Assembly: GCF_900156865.1 (NCBI RefSeq)
Contig: NZ_LT732529.1
Location: forward strand, 3,808,001-3,872,000
Direction: 5' to 3'
Length of the DNA stretch: 64,000 nucleotides
Source: Litchfieldia sinesaloumensis
Lineage (GTDB): Bacteria > Bacillota > Bacilli > Bacillales > Bacillaceae_L
The position numbers were made by a program, and so were the translations under genes. The notes below the pieces were generated by a model. It saw only the letters and a program-made list of their open reading frames with translations. It was not told the origin of the DNA and did not search any database. This document shows, piece by piece, positions 1-7,466 of the stretch (position 1 is its first letter; each line of letters starts with the position of its first letter).

Positions 1-57
1 TAAAATGTATTGTTTCTATCCGCAAAAGGAATTATTCAGAGGATGTACCCCTGGGAC

Positions 58-71
58 TGAAAACGCTTAAT
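58..71. promoter_or_regulatory. candidate cre (CcpA) site
   Basis: TGAAAACGCTTAAT matches the Bacillus catabolite response element consensus TGWAARCGYTWNCW at 13 of 14 positions. It lies about 140 bases upstream of the glycosidase start, just before a TTGACT / TATAAT pair (89-94, 109-114) whose 14-base spacing is too short for an ordinary sigma-A promoter. Carbon catabolite control of the rhamnosidase-like gene is inferred. A perfect 10-bp palindrome AAGTATACTT (150-159) between this site and the gene could be a second, specific operator. Confidence 0.45.
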
Positions 72-208
72 ATTTTTCGGTAATAGTCTTGACTTTGTTT
101 TAAGATTATATAATGATAAATGAAGTGTAAAGTATATTTTATCATAAGTAAGTATACTTTTTAATAGTCTATTTTAATCTGAAAATGAATCATAAAGGGG
201 ATAGTGTA

Positions 209-1906
209 ATGGGGAAGGTATCAAATGTATTAAAATCGCAAATAAAGGGTCGCTCAGAAAAGGATAATAGAGTTAGAGAGTATATCCAACCAAACCGTAT
301 TCTATGGAAAACAGATGGAGAACATGCAAAAGTAGAGAATGAGTCCGGACTGTTGGAGAAAAGTAGTGGACAAATTACGTTAAATACAGGGAATGCCTGT
401 GTTCTTAGAAATAATGGAGGCAATGCAGGTTTATTACTTGATTTTGGGGTAGAGCTACAAGGAGGAATTGAGATATTGGTTTGGGGTTGTGGTCCTTCGA
501 ATAAGGCAAAGCTCCGTGTAAGGTTTGGAGAGTCTGCCATGGAGGCGATGAGTGAACTGGGTGAAAATAATGCAACAAATGATCATGCTATACGCGATCA
601 AATAATCGATGTAAGCTTTTTAGGTATGATTGAGGTAGGAAACACAGGTTTTCGATTTGCACGTGTTGATTTATTGGAAGAAGATAGCTTTGTAGAAATA
701 AAATCGATTAGAGCTGTATTTCAATATAAAGATATTGAGTATAAAGGCAGTTTTGCAAGTAATGACCCACTCTTAAATCAAATTTGGGAGACTGGTGCAT
801 ATACTGTTCATCTGAATATGCAAAATTATTTGTGGGATGGGATTAAACGAGATCGATTAGTATGGGTTGGTGATATGCACCCCGAAACATCTACCATTCA
901 AGCTGTGTTTGGCTATGATGATTCAGTCCCAAGAAGCCTTGATATTATAAGGGATGATACAGAGATTCCTAACTGGATGAATAGTTTTCCATCTTATTCA
1001 ATGTGGTGGATTATTATTCAGCATGATTGGTATATGCAAAATGGTGATCTGAGTTATTTAAAGGAACAAGAGGATTATTTGGTAAAATTATTGGATTTAT
1101 TGTCTGAATATATAGAAAAGGACGGAAGGAGCATGACACCAAATCAATTTTTAGATTGGCCATCCTCTGAAAATCCGAGAGCGGTCGAAGCTGGTGTGCA
1201 TAGTTTGCTAACGATAGCAATGGAAAAGGGAGCAAAACTAGTAGACATTTTAAAAGGAAAAGAAGTTTCCGGCAAATACATTGGGTTTGTCAACACCCTA
1301 AAACAATATATCCCAGATCATGCAAATAATAAACAAGCAGCAGCTTTAATGGTGTTAGCGGGACTTGAAAATGCGAATTCGATTAACAACGATGTACTCG
1401 CGGTGGATGGGGCCCATCGTATTTCAACATTCTTAGGATATTATGTTTTAAAGTCTAGAGCACTTGCAGGTGATATTAAAGGATGTTTGGAAAGTATACG
1501 TGAATATTGGGGAGGAATGTTAGCGCTCGGTGCAACAACTTTCTGGGAGGATTTCGATCTTAATTGGTTGGAAAATGCAGCTAGAATCGATGAGCTCGTT
1601 CCAGAAGATAAGGTCAATGTTCATGCCACGTATGGTAATTACTGCTATAAAGGCTACCGTCATAGCCTCTGTCACGGATGGGCTTCAGGACCTACAGCAT
1701 GGATGGCAGAATACATTTTAGGTATTAAAGTGCTGGAACCTGGATGTAAGGCAGTTGAAATTAAACCATCTCTAGGAGACCTAGAATGGGTTGAAGGTAC
1801 CTACCCAACTCCATTAGGCACTATTTATGTGAGACATGAAAAGCAGACAGATGGAACGATAAAAAGTGATATTCAAGCACCTGATGGGGTAAAAATCATC
1901 CATTAA
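209..1906 (+). CDS. alpha-L-rhamnosidase-like glycoside hydrolase (GH78 type)
   Basis: 565-residue cytoplasmic protein without signal peptide, recognised as a bacterial rhamnosidase-type (alpha/alpha)6-barrel hydrolase. A beta-rich N-terminal part (about 30-180) is followed by the segment SNDPLLNQIWETGAYT that opens the barrel. Acidic motifs characteristic of the catalytic barrel follow: WDGIKRDRLVWVGDMHPE, TFWEDFDLNW and a C-terminal HGWASGPTAW. It would hydrolyse terminal alpha-rhamnosyl or related residues from imported glycosides. The start at 209 is preferred over the in-frame ATG at 185 because AAAGGGG at 194-200 is eight bases upstream. It is the first gene of the window and ends at a coding remnant and a terminator. 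Family confidence is good, substrate is not. GH78 members are often longer; no obvious break is seen here. Confidence 0.8.
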   Translation: MGKVSNVLKSQIKGRSEKDNRVREYIQPNRILWKTDGEHAKVENESGLLEKSSGQITLNTGNACVLRNNGGNAGLLLDFGVELQGGIEILVWGCGPSNKAKLRVRFGESAMEAMSELGENNATNDHAIRDQIIDVSFLGMIEVGNTGFRFARVDLLEEDSFVEIKSIRAVFQYKDIEYKGSFASNDPLLNQIWETGAYTVHLNMQNYLWDGIKRDRLVWVGDMHPETSTIQAVFGYDDSVPRSLDIIRDDTEIPNWMNSFPSYSMWWIIIQHDWYMQNGDLSYLKEQEDYLVKLLDLLSEYIEKDGRSMTPNQFLDWPSSENPRAVEAGVHSLLTIAMEKGAKLVDILKGKEVSGKYIGFVNTLKQYIPDHANNKQAAALMVLAGLENANSINNDVLAVDGAHRISTFLGYYVLKSRALAGDIKGCLESIREYWGGMLALGATTFWEDFDLNWLENAARIDELVPEDKVNVHATYGNYCYKGYRHSLCHGWASGPTAWMAEYILGIKVLEPGCKAVEIKPSLGDLEWVEGTYPTPLGTIYVRHEKQTDGTIKSDIQAPDGVKIIH

Positions 1907-1907
1907 G

Positions 1908-2012
1908 GTCGGTACGATCCAACCTGGAAAAAGCCGTCTTAATCATGGAGAGAAACCATTTGTCTTTACAGAATATGAAAAAACTGGGTTTGTTACAACT
2001 AAATTTCTATAA
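1908..2012 (+). pseudogene. 3' remnant of a lost coding sequence
   Basis: Immediately after the glycosidase stop, the frame starting at 1908 reads 34 sense codons (VGTIQPGKSRLNHGEKP, then a similar stretch ending TTKFL) and stops at 2010-2012, just before an intrinsic terminator. There is no start codon or ribosome-binding site. The composition looks coding and the stop sits exactly where an operon's last gene should end, so this is best read as the C-terminal tail of a deleted downstream gene. Its family is not recognised. Confidence 0.45.
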
Positions 2013-2014
2013 CT

Positions 2015-2058
2015 AAAAAGACGACTCAACTTTTTTTGAATTAAGAGTCGTCTTTTTT
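2015..2058 (+). terminator. intrinsic terminator
   Basis: AAAAAGACGACTC pairs with GAGTCGTCTTTTT across a T-rich loop and ends in a T run. It closes the glycosidase transcript. Confidence 0.85.
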
Positions 2059-2064
2059 AATGGC

Positions 2065-2160
2065 TGTTTCCGAGGGCGTGGCTTGAGCCTCCTCGTCGCT
2101 CTCGCTCCTGTGGGGCCTCAAGTCTCACGATCTGCCCGCAGGAGTCACCGCCTTCTTCTA
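2065..2160. repeat. GC-rich dispersed intergenic repeat (Bacillus type)
   Basis: This GC-rich block in an AT-rich intergenic region carries nested inverted repeats: CTTGAG (2082-2087) with CTCAAG (2117-2122), and CTCCTG (2105-2110) with CAGGAG (2139-2144). It resembles the GC-rich elements with 'GAGCCTCCTCG' and 'GCAGGAGTC' cores scattered between genes in many Bacillus genomes. No open reading frame or RNA class is recognised in it. Confidence 0.55.
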
Positions 2161-2230
2161 CAATCAATTAATTTGTACTTGTTCCTAAGAGCAACAATCT
2201 AATTGAAAAGAACATCAGCTTATTATAGTA

Positions 2231-2259
2231 TTGACATTATACCTACAGGGGTATATTAT
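2231..2259 (+). promoter_or_regulatory. sigma-A promoter with CstR-type operator (site A)
   Basis: TTGACA (2231-2236), a 17-base spacer and TATTAT (2254-2259) form a strong promoter. Its spacer contains the near-palindrome ATACC-TACA-GGGGTAT (2239-2254), which is the form of known CstR operators. A bound repressor would block RNA polymerase. Transcription would run into the second promoter/operator at 2307-2352 and the tusA-like gene. Confidence 0.7.
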
Positions 2260-2306
2260 ATAAATTGTGAGTTACTCACAGAGACTTGAAAGACAACTAG
2301 ATTGGG

Positions 2307-2352
2307 TTGACACCCGTTTTTATTTTAGTTAACATTATACCCATAGGGGTAA
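2307..2352 (+). promoter_or_regulatory. second promoter with CstR-type operator (site B)
   Basis: TTGACA (2307-2312) is 17 bases from a weaker TAACAT (2330-2335). The operator-like ATACCC-ATA-GGGGTAA (2337-2352) immediately follows and ends 27 bases before the tusA-like start. Two tandem copies of the same operator upstream of one operon suggest tight control by the CstR homologue encoded at 7123-7383. Confidence 0.65.
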
Positions 2353-2379
2353 TTGTAAAATAGCATAGGAGGTAATAAC

Positions 2380-2607
2380 ATGAATGTAGATAAAGTATTA
2401 GATGCGAAGGGCTTAGCTTGCCCGATGCCAATCGTAAAAACAAAAAAGGCAATTGATGGTCTTGAATCAGGACAAATTTTAGAGGTACTTGCAACTGACA
2501 AAGGTGCGAAAAGCGATTTAACAGCATGGACAGCATCAACTGGGCATGAATTAATTGAGTCAAAAGAAGAAAATGGAATTCTATATTTTTATATTAGAAA
2601 AGGCTAA
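2380..2607 (+). CDS. yrkI: TusA-like sulfur carrier protein
   Basis: 75-residue TusA/SirA-fold protein with the hallmark CPMP motif; Cys14 in KGLACPMPIVKTKKA carries persulfide sulfur. It receives sulfane sulfur from a rhodanese or DsrE protein and hands it on in the cytoplasm. RBS AGGAGG lies at 2369-2374. It is the first gene of the persulfide island and is nearly identical in its first 30 residues to the TusA half of the fusion encoded at 4018-4593, so one probably arose from the other. Its order with DsrE, rhodanese and MBL genes matches the B. subtilis yrkEFGHIJ set. Expression is expected only under sulfide or persulfide stress. Confidence 0.88.
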   Translation: MNVDKVLDAKGLACPMPIVKTKKAIDGLESGQILEVLATDKGAKSDLTAWTASTGHELIESKEENGILYFYIRKG

Positions 2608-2632
2608 TTCATTATAACGGGGAGGTAACAAA

Positions 2633-3112
2633 ATGACTGAAAGAAAAAAAACAACGATCGTATTATTTAGTGGAGATTATGACAAAGTAATGGCTGCTTA
2701 TATTATTGCAAATGGTGCAGCAGCATATGATCATGATGTGACAATATTCCATACTTTTTGGGGATTAAATGCTTTACGTAAAGATGAGGAAATTAAAGCG
2801 GATAAAAGCTTTATTGAAAAGATGTTCGGCAAAATGATGCCAAGAGGCGCAAATAGAATGGGTCTATCCAAAATGAATATGGCAGGCATGGGGCCAAAAA
2901 TGATTAAAGATGTTATGAAGAAACACAATGCGCTATCGTTACCACAGCTTATTGAAATGGCTCAAGAGCAAGACATAAAGCTTGTAGCTTGTACAATGAC
3001 AATGGATTTACTTGGGCTTAAACAGGAAGAGCTTCTAGACAATGTTGAATTAGCGGGAGTTGCAGCCTATTTGGCAGATGCTGAAGATGGCAACGTGAAT
3101 TTATTTATCTAA
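2633..3112 (+). CDS. yrkE: DsrE/DsrF-like persulfide transfer protein
   Basis: 159-residue DsrE-family protein. The N-terminal strand-helix unit (TTIVLFSGDYDKVMAAY), a variable methionine-rich middle (residues 62-95) and the conserved cysteine Cys120 in KLVACTMTMDLLG fit the DsrE2 group that relays persulfide between TusA and rhodanese partners. The Met-rich insert (GKMMP, MNMAGMGPKM) is typical of this group. No export signal is seen, so it should act in the cytoplasm. It starts 25 bases after the tusA-like gene with a good RBS (GGGGAGG), so the two are cotranscribed. Exact donor and acceptor are inferred. Confidence 0.85.
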   Translation: MTERKKTTIVLFSGDYDKVMAAYIIANGAAAYDHDVTIFHTFWGLNALRKDEEIKADKSFIEKMFGKMMPRGANRMGLSKMNMAGMGPKMIKDVMKKHNALSLPQLIEMAQEQDIKLVACTMTMDLLGLKQEELLDNVELAGVAAYLADAEDGNVNLFI

Positions 3113-3156
3113 TAATATAGGGCATTTTGCCCATCATAATTAGGAGGCATTAGACC

Positions 3157-3516
3157 ATGGATTATATCAATTACATCATTTTTGCATTAATCGTAATCTT
3201 TATCGTACAGCGCCTCATCCCAGTAAAAGGAATCAGAAATATGACTACAGCTGAATTGAAGAATGAGCTAAAGGACAAGAACAAGCAATTTATTGATGTA
3301 CGTACTCCAGGTGAGTTCAAAGGCTATCATATCAATGGATTTAAAAACATGCCTCTCCATCAGCTTTCTCAGAAAGCCAATCAGCTTTCAAAGGATAAAG
3401 AAGTGGTTGTTATTTGCCAAAGTGGCATGAGAAGTCAAAAAGCTAGTAAGCAGCTTAAAAAGCTAGGTTTTAAACAAATAACGAATGTTAAGGGTGGCGT
3501 AAGTTCTTGGAGATAA
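3157..3516 (+). CDS. membrane-anchored single-domain rhodanese
   Basis: 119 residues: one N-terminal membrane helix (about 3-20, YINYIIFALIVIFIVQRL), then a complete rhodanese domain (about 28-119) with the Asp-Val-Arg strand FIDVRTPGEF and the active-site loop CQSGMRS, catalytic Cys87. It should transfer sulfane sulfur at the inner face of the membrane. AGGAGG precedes the ATG by 8 bases. It is the third gene of the island. The same architecture recurs at 43163-43567 and, in degenerate form, at 6719-7084. Confidence 0.88.
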   Translation: MDYINYIIFALIVIFIVQRLIPVKGIRNMTTAELKNELKDKNKQFIDVRTPGEFKGYHINGFKNMPLHQLSQKANQLSKDKEVVVICQSGMRSQKASKQLKKLGFKQITNVKGGVSSWR

Positions 3517-3577
3517 GAATCTCTTGAACGATAACCAAAATAAAAATTTAACAATAACCAAATAGGAGGAAACTATA

Positions 3578-3874
3578 ATGAAACGATTAACAGCTAAAGA
3601 AGTTGAAACTTTACTAAGTGAAGGAAACACATTAAATATTATAGATGTACGTGAAGTTGATGAGGTTGCAGCTGGAAGAATCCCTGGGGCAGTTAATATT
3701 CCATTGGGACTAATTGAATTCCGTACGCAAGACTTAGATAAGTCAAAGGAATATGTAATGGTTTGTCGATCAGGTGGTAGAAGTGGAAGAGCTTCGGAAT
3801 TCCTTGAGGGACAGGGATTCAAAGTGATTAACATGGAGGGCGGAATGCTCGCTTGGGAAGGTAACGTCGAATAA
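3578..3874 (+). CDS. single-domain rhodanese sulfurtransferase
   Basis: 98-residue soluble rhodanese (GlpE/PspE size) with IIDVREVDEV, IPGAVNIPLG and the catalytic loop CRSGGRS (Cys63). It lacks a membrane anchor, so together with the preceding gene the operon supplies both a soluble and a membrane rhodanese. RBS AGGAGG is at 3564-3570. A CstR-type palindrome (3891-3906) follows the stop codon and may open a second transcription unit. Confidence 0.88.
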   Translation: MKRLTAKEVETLLSEGNTLNIIDVREVDEVAAGRIPGAVNIPLGLIEFRTQDLDKSKEYVMVCRSGGRSGRASEFLEGQGFKVINMEGGMLAWEGNVE

Positions 3875-3890
3875 TTTTTTGAGATTTTAA

Positions 3891-3906
3891 ATACCCCTCT
3901 AGGTAT
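3891..3906. promoter_or_regulatory. CstR-type operator (site C)
   Basis: ATACCCCTCTAGGTAT is the same palindrome as sites A and B read on the other strand. It lies between the soluble rhodanese and the TusA-rhodanese fusion, just downstream of a TTGAGA (3879-3884) and overlapping TATATG (3904-3909, 19-base spacing). It could control an internal promoter for the second half of the island. Confidence 0.6.
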
Positions 3907-4017
3907 ATGTGTGTTGCGTAGTTTCCTATTAAATATGGACATCTATAAAGCTTTTGTATAGATGTCCCAAGACTGATTTTGGTTGTACAATTTATCATTT
4001 TTTCAGGAGGTAATCGA

Positions 4018-4593
4018 ATGGAGTCATTAAAAACGAATCTTGTATTAGATGCAAAAGGATTGGCATGTCCAATGCCAATTGTGAAAACAAAGAAAGCGAT
4101 CAATAATTTAGAAGGCGGGCTAGTTATCGAGGTGCAAGCAACTGATAAGGGGTCAAAGGCAGATCTTAAAGCATGGGCTGCGAGCACTGGACATCAATAC
4201 CTTGGCACAATAGAAGAAGGCGATGTACTGAAACATTATATTCGAAAAGCAAGCGGTGAAGAAGTTGCGGAGAAAAAACACTCTCATGTAGCATCGAACG
4301 AGGATTTAGAAAATGTTATTTCTTCTGGTAAAGAGGTTCTTGTCCTCGATGTGCGTGAGGCTGCCGAATATGCATTTAATCATATTCCAGGAGCTGTCTC
4401 TATTCCATTAGGAGAATTAGAGGAAAGAATAAATGAACTAAGTGAAGAAAAAGAAATCTATGTCGTTTGCCGCACAGGTAGCCGAAGTGATTTGGCATCA
4501 CAAAAACTTACAGAAAAGGGCTATAAAAACGTAATCAATGTTCTTCCTGGAATGAGTAATTGGACTGGAAAAACAACAAGTATTACAAATTAA
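4018..4593 (+). CDS. yrkF: TusA-rhodanese fusion protein
   Basis: 191 residues: N-terminal TusA domain (about 7-77, Cys17 in LACPMP) joined by a Lys/Glu-rich linker to a C-terminal rhodanese domain (about 92-188, catalytic loop CRTGSRS, Cys151). It should accept sulfur on one cysteine and pass it to the other within one chain, as proposed for B. subtilis YrkF and the related staphylococcal CstA. The ATG at 4018 is chosen because AGGAGG (4006-4011) is correctly placed; the upstream in-frame TTG at 3979 has no RBS. It lies between operator-like sites C and D. Confidence 0.9.
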   Translation: MESLKTNLVLDAKGLACPMPIVKTKKAINNLEGGLVIEVQATDKGSKADLKAWAASTGHQYLGTIEEGDVLKHYIRKASGEEVAEKKHSHVASNEDLENVISSGKEVLVLDVREAAEYAFNHIPGAVSIPLGELEERINELSEEKEIYVVCRTGSRSDLASQKLTEKGYKNVINVLPGMSNWTGKTTSITN

Positions 4594-4628
4594 GGTGATT
4601 AATAAATCAAAAATTTTTAAACTTAAAT

Positions 4629-4644
4629 ATACCATAGGGGGTAA
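4629..4644. promoter_or_regulatory. CstR-type operator overlapping a ribosome-binding site (site D)
   Basis: ATACCATAGGGGGTAA is a fourth copy of the operator. Its G-run (4637-4641) is also the only plausible Shine-Dalgarno sequence for the next gene, ten bases before the ATG at 4652. Repressor-binding site and ribosome-binding site therefore share the same bases. Confidence 0.6.
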
Positions 4645-4651
4645 TTGGTAG

Positions 4652-5779
4652 ATGACTGTTAATGTAATGACTGCAAAAGATGTTACGAGAAAAGTGTTTG
4701 ATAGAGAACCGTTTTTTATCTTAGATGTTCGTAACGAGAGTGATTTTAACGATTGGAAAATTGAAGGTGAAAACTTCGACTATTTAAACATTCCTTACTT
4801 CGAATTACTAGACGGGGTTGAGGAAATCCTAGAAAAGTTGCCTAATGATAAGGATATCTTAGTAGTTTGTGCCAAGGAAGGTTCATCCATCATGGTAGCA
4901 GACATGCTTTCTGAGGCTGGGCTAACTGTATCCTACCTTAAAGGTGGCATGAAGGCTTGGAGTGAGCACTTAGAGCCAGTTAAGGTAGGGGACTTACAAG
5001 ATGGTGGAGAAGTCTATCAATTCGTTCGTATCGGAAAAGGTTGTCTATCTTACATGGTGGTATCAAACGGTGAAGCAGCTATTATCGATGCAACTCGTAT
5101 GACGGATATCTTCCTTGATTTTGCTACTAGCAAGGGTGTGAAAATTAAACATGTATTTGATACTCATTTACATGCTGACCATATTTCTGGAGGAAGAAAA
5201 ATAGCTGAAGCGACAAATGCAACTTACTGGTTACCACCTAAAGATGCTACAGAAGTTACGTTTGAATACGCGGCTCTAAAAGGTGGTCAGGATGTGACGA
5301 TTGGAAATACAACCATTACCATTCATGCATTATATTCTCCAGGTCACACAATTGGATCTACTTCATTTGTTGTTGATGAAAAGTTCTTACTTTCTGGTGA
5401 TATTCTATTTATCGATTCAATTGGTAGACCGGACCTTGCTGGTTTAGCTCAGGATTGGGTAGGAGATCTTAGAGAAACTCTCTATAACCGCTATAGAGAA
5501 TTGTCTGATGATCTAGTTGTTTTACCAGCTCACTTCATGATTATCGATGAATTAAAGGAGGATGGTAGTGTATCTGAACGACTTGGAACACTATTTGTGA
5601 AAAACCACGGTCTTAATATTATGGATGAAGCAGAATTCAGAAAAATCGTAACAGAAAACTTACCACCACAACCAAATGCATATCAAGAAATTCGTGAAAC
5701 AAATATGGGGAAAATCTCTCCTGATGAAGAAAAACAACGCGAAATGGAAATAGGTCCAAACCGCTGTGCCGTTCGTTAA
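4652..5779 (+). CDS. yrkH: rhodanese / metallo-beta-lactamase persulfide dioxygenase-like protein
   Basis: 375 residues with an N-terminal rhodanese domain (about 5-110; loop CAKEGSS, Cys73) followed by an ETHE1/PDO-type metallo-beta-lactamase domain (about 120-350). Metal ligands are visible: HLHADH (His172, His174, Asp176, His177), His232 in SPGHT, Asp250 in SGD and His294 in LPAHF. The family oxidises glutathione or low-molecular-weight persulfide to sulfite with iron and oxygen; staphylococcal CstB pairs the same domains in the opposite order. Here the rhodanese comes first. The sulfite product fits with the exporter gene directly downstream. Dioxygenase activity is inferred from the ligands and context. 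Confidence 0.87.
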   Translation: MTVNVMTAKDVTRKVFDREPFFILDVRNESDFNDWKIEGENFDYLNIPYFELLDGVEEILEKLPNDKDILVVCAKEGSSIMVADMLSEAGLTVSYLKGGMKAWSEHLEPVKVGDLQDGGEVYQFVRIGKGCLSYMVVSNGEAAIIDATRMTDIFLDFATSKGVKIKHVFDTHLHADHISGGRKIAEATNATYWLPPKDATEVTFEYAALKGGQDVTIGNTTITIHALYSPGHTIGSTSFVVDEKFLLSGDILFIDSIGRPDLAGLAQDWVGDLRETLYNRYRELSDDLVVLPAHFMIIDELKEDGSVSERLGTLFVKNHGLNIMDEAEFRKIVTENLPPQPNAYQEIRETNMGKISPDEEKQREMEIGPNRCAVR

Positions 5780-5791
5780 TGAATATTGTGA

Positions 5792-5816
5792 GGGAACCAA
5801 TAGCAGGTTCCCTTTT
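5792..5816 (+). terminator. hairpin with short T run between yrkH and the exporter gene
   Basis: GGGAACC pairs with GGTTCCC (5806-5812) and is followed by TTTTCTG. With the next gene starting at 5837, it is probably a leaky terminator that lowers exporter expression relative to the dioxygenase. Confidence 0.55.
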
Positions 5817-5836
5817 CTGTAGAAGGGGGAAAAACG

Positions 5837-6613
5837 ATGGATTTTGCATTTATAATAATAATCTTTTTAATTGGTTTTATAGGTTCATATATATCTGGTA
5901 TGTTAGGAATCGGTGGATCTATCATTAAATATCCAATGCTATTATATATTCCACCTTTATTTGGATTAGCAGCCTTCAGTGCCCATGAAGTGTCAGGGAT
6001 CAGTGCTGTTCAAGTATTTTTTGCAACCATTGGTGGTGTCTGGGCATACCGTAAGGGTGGGTATTTAAATAAAAAACTTATTCTCTATATGGGGATTAGT
6101 ATTTTAGTAGGTAGTTTTGTAGGTGGGTTTGGTTCGAAGTATATGTCAGAAGGCGGAATTAATGTTGTCTATGGTTTGTTAGCGTTAATTGCTGCAATCA
6201 TGATGTTTATTCCGAAAAAGAATGTGGATGATATTCCGTTTGATCAAGTCACATTTAATAAATGGCTTGCTACCATACTTGCACTTATTGTAGGTATTGG
6301 TGCTGGAATTGTAGGAGCAGCAGGAGCTTTCTTGCTTGTGCCAATTATGCTTGTTGTATTAAAAATTCCTACCAGAATGACCATCGCATCTTCACTTGCG
6401 ATTACGTTTATATCTTCAATTGGTTCAACTGTAGGGAAAATAACGACAGGACAAATTGAATACTTCCCAGCAGTTATAATGATTGTAGCTAGCTTAATTG
6501 CATCACCACTAGGTGCAAACGCAGGAAAGAAGATGAATACAAAGGTTCTTCAGATTATCCTCGCAATCTTAATCGCTGCAACCGCCGTGAAGATATGGAT
6601 GGATATTTTATAA
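5837..6613 (+). CDS. yrkJ: TauE/SafE-family sulfite (organosulfonate) exporter
   Basis: 258-residue integral membrane protein of about eight helices with the two TauE repeats: the N-terminal [15 protein letters not shown] and, in the second half, [16 protein letters not shown]. This is the expected size for the family. Family members move sulfite, sulfonates or similar anions across the membrane, and its place behind a persulfide dioxygenase strongly suggests export of sulfite or thiosulfate. RBS AAGGGGG is 7-8 bases upstream. B. subtilis YrkJ and the TauE of staphylococcal cst loci are the natural comparison. Confidence 0.87.
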   Translation: MDFAFIIIIFLIGFIGSYISGMLGIGGSIIKYPMLLYIPPLFGLAAFSAHEVSGISAVQVFFATIGGVWAYRKGGYLNKKLILYMGISILVGSFVGGFGSKYMSEGGINVVYGLLALIAAIMMFIPKKNVDDIPFDQVTFNKWLATILALIVGIGAGIVGAAGAFLLVPIMLVVLKIPTRMTIASSLAITFISSIGSTVGKITTGQIEYFPAVIMIVASLIASPLGANAGKKMNTKVLQIILAILIAATAVKIWMDIL

Positions 6614-6718
6614 TAATGAAAGATTCCCTATATCGGTGGGTGGATGCTTAGTAGAACCCTACTAGAGTAAGGAGTTTATCTAGAGTGTTCCTTAATTTAT
6701 TATATTAAGGGGGTTGGT

Positions 6719-7084
6719 GTGCTATTGATTTTGTTTTTCCTTTTGGTACTATTTATACTATGGGAGTTATATAAGAGGTATTTCCCTGTAGTTGGTATTC
6801 GTTGTGAAGATGCGTTAAAAGTAAATTTAATGGATATTGAGGTCATAGATGTAAGAGACTACAATATATCATACAAGGATGTAATTGAGAAATCTATTAA
6901 TATACCTGTGGCCTACTTGGATAGGTATTGTTATGAAATACCAGACAAAAAAGTCCACATAGTGGCTTCATCTAGATTAGATAAAAACGTAGCGATCCGA
7001 ATCTTAAGACGTAAAGGATTTCAGGTGACTGGATATACAGTGAGTGATTCTCATAAAATGACTAGAAAATTGGCATTAAAATAG
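6719..7084 (+). CDS. membrane-anchored degenerate rhodanese lacking the catalytic cysteine
   Basis: 121 residues with an N-terminal membrane helix (about 1-18) and a rhodanese-like fold: EVIDVRDYNI, NIPVAYLDRY and VAIRILRRKGF correspond to the usual strands and helix. The active-site loop reads VASSRLDKN, with Ala83 or Ser84 where the catalytic Cys should be. It cannot carry a persulfide there; Cys29 and Cys71 lie outside the loop. It starts at GTG 6719 with AAGGGGG (6707-6713) five bases upstream. It may be a sulfur-sensing or scaffolding relative, or a decaying duplicate of the gene at 3157. The family assignment is by pattern and less certain than for the others. Confidence 0.65.
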   Translation: MLLILFFLLVLFILWELYKRYFPVVGIRCEDALKVNLMDIEVIDVRDYNISYKDVIEKSINIPVAYLDRYCYEIPDKKVHIVASSRLDKNVAIRILRRKGFQVTGYTVSDSHKMTRKLALK

Positions 7085-7122
7085 GAAAATCATTCACCCT
7101 ACGATGAAAGGGGGCAATATAC

Positions 7123-7383
7123 ATGGATTACGATGATAAAATAAAGAACCGCGTAAAACGTATTGAAGGACAACTACGTGGTATTTTACGAATGATGGAA
7201 GAAAATAAGGATTGTAAAGACGTTATTACCCAACTTTCTGCAGCTCGTACAGCTATTGATCGAACAATTGGAGTGGTTGTTAGCTCCAACCTAGTGGAGT
7301 GCGTACGTAACGCTGATGAAAAAGGGGAAAATACAGAGGAACTAGTAAAAGAAGCAGTTAATTTACTTGTGAAAAGTAGATAA
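7123..7383 (+). CDS. cstR: CstR-type persulfide-sensing repressor (CsoR/DUF156 family)
   Basis: 86-residue all-helical protein of the CsoR/FrmR family. The N-terminal KNRVKRIEGQLRGILRMMEE is the family signature. Cys31 (ENKDC) and Cys60 (LVEC) sit at the two CstR cysteine positions, while residue 56 is Asn where copper-sensing CsoR has a His ligand. This identifies a persulfide sensor rather than a copper sensor: the two thiols form di- or polysulfide links that release DNA. It is the last gene of the island it is expected to repress, and four matching operators are present upstream. RBS AAAGGGGGC is at 7108-7116. Confidence 0.9.
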   Translation: MDYDDKIKNRVKRIEGQLRGILRMMEENKDCKDVITQLSAARTAIDRTIGVVVSSNLVECVRNADEKGENTEELVKEAVNLLVKSR

Positions 7384-7406
7384 AGACCTAAAAAGGTCTT
7401 TTTTTT
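7383..7406 (+). terminator. intrinsic terminator of the persulfide island
   Basis: AAGACCT-AAAA-AGGTCTT followed by a long T run, immediately after the cstR stop codon. Confidence 0.85.
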
Positions 7407-7466
7407 ATACAATAAATGTTACAAGGGTTATGAGGAGTTAATATAGGAGGGGTGGAGGATGAATTA

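Noticed and set aside
3463..3942. 159-residue minus-strand frame
   Set aside because: It is antisense to the soluble rhodanese gene, which has clear family motifs and an RBS.
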